Of a stretch of 64,000 nt of DNA, positions 60,817 to 64,000 are shown piece after piece; positions within the stretch are counted from its first letter, which is position 1, and every line of letters begins with the position of its first letter. A program made the position numbers and the translations under genes. The stretch is taken from NCBI RefSeq assembly GCF_000820185.1, contig NZ_CDCA01000034.1:109755-173754 (forward strand), in the 5' to 3' direction. This stretch comes from Aeromonas tecta (GTDB lineage Bacteria > Pseudomonadota > Gammaproteobacteria > Enterobacterales > Aeromonadaceae). The notes under the pieces were generated by a model. That model was not told the origin of the DNA. It saw nothing but the letters and a program-made list of their open reading frames with translations, and made no database searches.

Positions 60817-60930
60817 ATGAAAGTTCGTGCTTCCGTTAAGGCAATCTGCCGTAACTGCAAAATCATCAAGCGTCACGGTGTGGTGCGTGTGATTTGCAGC
60901 GAGCCAAAGCATAAACAGCGCCAAGGCTAA
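60817..60930 (+). CDS. rpmJ: Ribosomal protein L36, zinc-binding form
   Basis: Smallest large-subunit protein, 37 residues starting [20 protein letters not shown]. It keeps the zinc ligands Cys11, Cys14, Cys27 and His32, so it is the C+ form that is exchanged for a zinc-free paralogue under zinc starvation in many bacteria. Last gene of the spc operon. Confidence 0.97.
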   Translation: MKVRASVKAICRNCKIIKRHGVVRVICSEPKHKQRQG

Positions 60931-60946
60931 TTTTTACGGTTAGTAC

Positions 60947-60975
60947 TTGCAACAAATAGTTGTGCTGGCTATTAT
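60947..60975 (+). promoter_or_regulatory. Alpha operon promoter
   Basis: TTGCAA and TATTAT, 17 bases apart; start near 60982, about 87 bases before rpsM. Confidence 0.7.
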
Positions 60976-60994
60976 GGCCAGCCAACTTTTGTTG

Positions 60995-61085
60995 TGTATT
61001 GGTTGACCGCCATGTATCCGCTCACGGGCTTTGTGGTGGTCGTTATCTACTCTACGTAGGAGTGAACAGTGGCCCGTATCGCTGG
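60995..61085 (+). promoter_or_regulatory. Alpha operon leader, S4-binding pseudoknot
   Basis: ACGGGC (61024-61029) in the leader can pair with GCCCGT (61072-61077) in codons 2-4 of rpsM, across the GTAGGAG ribosome site. This is the pairing that forms the E. coli alpha-leader pseudoknot, through which S4 traps the 30S subunit and represses the operon. Confidence 0.75.
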
Positions 61086-61425
61086 CATTAACATTCCTGA
61101 CCATAAGCATGCAGTCATTGCGTTGACTGCGATTTATGGCGTCGGTCGTACCCGCTCCAAGGCCATTTGTGCCGCAGCCGGTATTGCTGAGAATGTGAAA
61201 ATTAAAGACTTGGACGAAGCTCAGATCGAAAGTCTGCGCGAGCAAGTAGGTAAATTCACCGTTGAAGGTGACTTGCGTCGTCAGATTTCCATGAACATCA
61301 AACGCTTGATGGATCTGGGTTGCTACCGTGGTTTGCGTCACCGTCGTAGCCTGCCTGTTCGTGGTCAACGTACCAAGACCAACGCTCGTACCCGTAAGGG
61401 TCCGCGCAAGGCTATCAAGAAGTAA
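61069..61425 (+). CDS. rpsM: Ribosomal protein S13
   Basis: Small-subunit head protein contacting the P-site tRNA and L5. Starts with GTG, as in E. coli, after TAGGAG; 118 residues beginning [20 protein letters not shown]. The basic C-terminal tail ([16 protein letters not shown]) reaches the decoding site. First gene of the alpha operon. Confidence 0.98.
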   Translation: MARIAGINIPDHKHAVIALTAIYGVGRTRSKAICAAAGIAENVKIKDLDEAQIESLREQVGKFTVEGDLRRQISMNIKRLMDLGCYRGLRHRRSLPVRGQRTKTNARTRKGPRKAIKK

Positions 61426-61439
61426 CGGGAAGGTAGAAA

Positions 61440-61829
61440 ATGGCTAAAACTCCGACTCGTGCTCGCAAGCGCGTTAAAAAGCAAGTGAGCGACGGTATCG
61501 CACACGTTCATGCATCTTTCAACAACACAATCGTGACCATTACCGACCGTCAGGGCAATGCTCTGTCATGGGCTACCTCTGGTGGTTCAGGTTTCCGTGG
61601 TTCCCGTAAGTCCACTCCGTTTGCTGCCCAGGTAGCTGCTGAGCGTGCTGGTGAGATCGCCAAAGAATACGGCGTGAAGAACCTGGAAGTCATGGTCAAA
61701 GGTCCGGGTCCCGGTCGTGAGTCTTCCATCCGCGCTCTGAACGCGGCTGGTTTCCGCATCACTAATATTACTGATGTGACTCCGATCCCGCACAACGGTT
61801 GTCGTCCTCCCAAGAAGCGCCGCGTATAA
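61440..61829 (+). CDS. rpsK: Ribosomal protein S11
   Basis: Small-subunit platform protein in the Shine-Dalgarno channel. 129 residues; conserved [20 protein letters not shown] and the C-terminal [15 protein letters not shown], whose Asn-Gly is a known isoaspartate site in E. coli. 14 bases after rpsM. Confidence 0.98.
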   Translation: MAKTPTRARKRVKKQVSDGIAHVHASFNNTIVTITDRQGNALSWATSGGSGFRGSRKSTPFAAQVAAERAGEIAKEYGVKNLEVMVKGPGPGRESSIRALNAAGFRITNITDVTPIPHNGCRPPKKRRV

Positions 61830-61868
61830 CGCTGTAGCTACTTGGTCTAGGATTGTTGGAGAAAGAAG

Positions 61869-62489
61869 ATGGCAAGATATATCGGTCCTAAGCTTAAGCT
61901 TAGCCGTCGTGAGGGCACCGACCTCTTCCTGAAGTCTGGTGTTCGTGCGATTGATTCTAAGTGCAAGATTGACACCGTTCCTGGTCAACACGGTGCGCGT
62001 AAAGCGCGTCTGTCTGACTACGGTGTACAGCTGCGCGAGAAACAAAAAGTTCGTCGTATCTACGGCGTATTGGAAAAACAGTTCCGCAACTACTACCGCG
62101 ATGCTGCCCGTCAAAAGGGTAACACCGGTGAAAACCTGTTGCAGCTGCTGGAAGGTCGTCTGGACAACGTCGTCTACCGTATGGGCTTCGGCGCTACCCG
62201 TGCTGAATCTCGTCAGCTGGTGAGCCACAAAGCCATCATGGTAAACGGCCGCGTTGTGAATGTTCCTTCTTTCCAGGTATCCCCTGAGGACGTGATCTGC
62301 GTTCGTGAGAAGGCTAAGAAGCAAGCGCGTATCAAAGCTTCCCTGGAAGTTGCTGGTCAGCGTGAGAAGCCGACTTGGGTAGAAGTTGACAACGCTAAGA
62401 TGGAAGGTGCCTTCAAGCGCCTGCCAGAGCGTTCCGACCTGTCTGCCGACATTAACGAACAGCTGATCGTCGAGCTTTACTCCAAGTAA
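61869..62489 (+). CDS. rpsD: Ribosomal protein S4
   Basis: 16S assembly protein and autogenous repressor of the alpha operon. 206 residues, as in E. coli, starting [20 protein letters not shown]; the S4 RNA-binding domain ([36 protein letters not shown]) is intact. A matching target pseudoknot lies upstream of rpsM. Confidence 0.98.
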   Translation: MARYIGPKLKLSRREGTDLFLKSGVRAIDSKCKIDTVPGQHGARKARLSDYGVQLREKQKVRRIYGVLEKQFRNYYRDAARQKGNTGENLLQLLEGRLDNVVYRMGFGATRAESRQLVSHKAIMVNGRVVNVPSFQVSPEDVICVREKAKKQARIKASLEVAGQREKPTWVEVDNAKMEGAFKRLPERSDLSADINEQLIVELYSK

Positions 62490-62514
62490 AGCTAGCTTCT
62501 AAAGAGAGGACACA

Positions 62515-63504
62515 ATGCTGGGTTCTGTAACAGATTTTCTTAAACCGCGGCTAGTTGACATCGAGCAAGTTAGCCCGACTCATGCGAAAGTGACTCTCGA
62601 GCCGCTTGAGCGTGGTTTTGGCCACACGCTGGGTAATGCCCTGCGTCGTATTTTGCTGTCATCTATGCCCGGTTGTGCAGTTACTGAAGTCGAAATTGAC
62701 GGAGTACTGCACGAGTACAGCAGCAAAGAAGGTGTACAGGAAGACATTCTTGAAATCCTGCTCAACCTGAAAGGTATCGCTGTGAAGCTGGAAGGCAAGG
62801 ACGAGGTAACTCTGTCCCTGACCAAGTCTGGAACAGGCCCCGTTACCGCTGGTGATATCACTCACGGTGATGAAGTCGAGATCGTAAACCCGGAGCACGT
62901 AATCTGCCACCTGACGGGTGCCAATGCTGAAATCAGCATGCGCCTGAAAGTTCAGCGTGGTCGTGGTTATGTGCCTGCTTCTGCTCGTGTTCACAACGAT
63001 GATGAAGAGCGTCCTATTGGTCGCCTGCTGCTGGACTCCGCGTTCAGCCCCATCGTTCGTATTGCCTACAATGTTGAGGCAGCACGTGTGGAACAGCGTA
63101 CCGACTTGGACAAGCTGGTTATCGACATGGAGACCAATGGTACTCTGGATCCTGAAGAAGCCATCCGTCGTTCTGCCACTATTCTGGCTGAGCAACTGGA
63201 AGCCTTCGTGGATCTGCGCGATGTCAGCGTGCCCGAGAAGAAAGAAGAGAAACCCGAGTTTGATCCGATTCTGCTGCGTCCTGTCGATGATTTGGAGCTG
63301 ACAGTTCGTTCTGCGAACTGTCTGAAGGCAGAAGCTATCCACTATATTGGTGATCTGGTACAGCGTACCGAAGTCGAGTTGCTTAAAACTCCTAACCTCG
63401 GTAAGAAGTCCCTGACTGAGATCAAGGACGTGTTGGCCTCCCGTGGTCTGTCTCTTGGCATGCGCCTCGAGAATTGGCCGCCCGCCAGCATCGCTGACGA
63501 GTAA
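62515..63504 (+). CDS. rpoA: RNA polymerase alpha subunit
   Basis: Assembly platform of RNA polymerase. 329 residues: N-terminal dimerisation domain (1-235, with [20 protein letters not shown]), a flexible linker and the C-terminal domain that contacts UP elements and activators such as CRP ([19 protein letters not shown] with the key Arg265). Same length as E. coli. Fourth gene of the alpha operon. Confidence 0.98.
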
Positions 63505-63535
63505 TCCAGATTACGGGTTTCACAGATTTAGTTAG

Positions 63536-63931
<396 letters not shown>

Positions 63932-63937
63932 TAAAGA

Positions 63938-63967
63938 AAAAGCCGGGCTTGTCCCGGCTTTTCTTTT
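63938..63967 (+). terminator. Terminator of the alpha operon
   Basis: Arms AAAAGCCGGG and CCCGGCTTTT around CTTGT, then CTTTT. Confidence 0.92.
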
Positions 63968-64000
63968 AAGGGATTCTGATACTGCCTCAACTGCCTCAAC

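Noticed and set aside
63970..64000. Short repeat ACTGCCTCA at the window end
   Set aside because: Two nine-base copies at the truncated end are too little to interpret.

Overview
The window is about 60% GC, densely coded, and almost certainly from the genus Aeromonas (Gammaproteobacteria). The proteins read like close relatives of E. coli and Vibrio homologues, and the mix (galETKM, galR, lacZ and mglBAC in one block, an arginine deiminase cluster, a CsrB-type RNA, the S10-spc-alpha ribosomal cluster) fits that genus. The species cannot be fixed by reading alone.

Layout. 1-1823: the end of an ECF sigma factor gene with its ChrR-type zinc anti-sigma partner, then uppP. 2028-16135: a galactose/lactose island. 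galE, galT, galK, galM and an aldo-keto reductase run leftward; galR, lacZ and mglB-mglA-mglC run rightward. Three promoters (galE, lacZ, mglB) share one plan: a GalR operator just upstream of a CRP box placed for class II activation. A chemoreceptor gene follows mglC with no room for a separate promoter. 17928-19794: a long non-coding stretch with a CsrB-like regulatory RNA (minus strand), a short tandem repeat and a 58-codon secreted peptide gene. 19795-25297: arcA-arcC-arcB, a YfcC-type carrier and an ArgR-family repressor. 25469-27139: pyrBI with leader, attenuator and promoter. 27179-35385: an unknown protein, tRNA-Trp, a pyruvoyl decarboxylase of the PsiD/phosphatidylserine decarboxylase group, a CYTH protein, a second chemoreceptor with a FliA-like promoter, an acetyltransferase, and the yqhC/yqhD pair. 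35892-38914: pntAB. 39287-43552: cysteine desulfidase, cystine carrier and CoA-disulfide-reductase-like enzyme, probably one cysteine/cystine unit. 43758-49954: tex, greB, ompR-envZ and an EamA carrier. 50099-63967: the S10, spc and alpha operons, rpsJ to rplQ, with S10 and alpha leaders.

The most unusual structure lies around the divergent galE-galR pair. Downstream of galR an exact 85-bp period runs from the last codons of galR through four further copies of its 3' end (8654-9078), each copy keeping the GalR C-terminal peptide to a decreasing degree. On the other side, the 3' end of galE is also repeated once, 57 bp downstream (6438-6482). The galE-galR segment is thus bracketed by degenerate copies of its own two gene tails. 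Copies 2 and 3 of the galR tail differ only at third codon positions within the shared 18 codons, which is odd for sequence lying beyond the stop codon.

How the genes work together: lactose is cut by LacZ; galactose enters through MglBAC and passes GalM, GalK, GalT and GalE; GalR and CRP coordinate all of these, and the chemoreceptor may link uptake to motility. The arc cluster breaks down arginine for ATP and supplies carbamoyl phosphate chemistry next to pyrBI.
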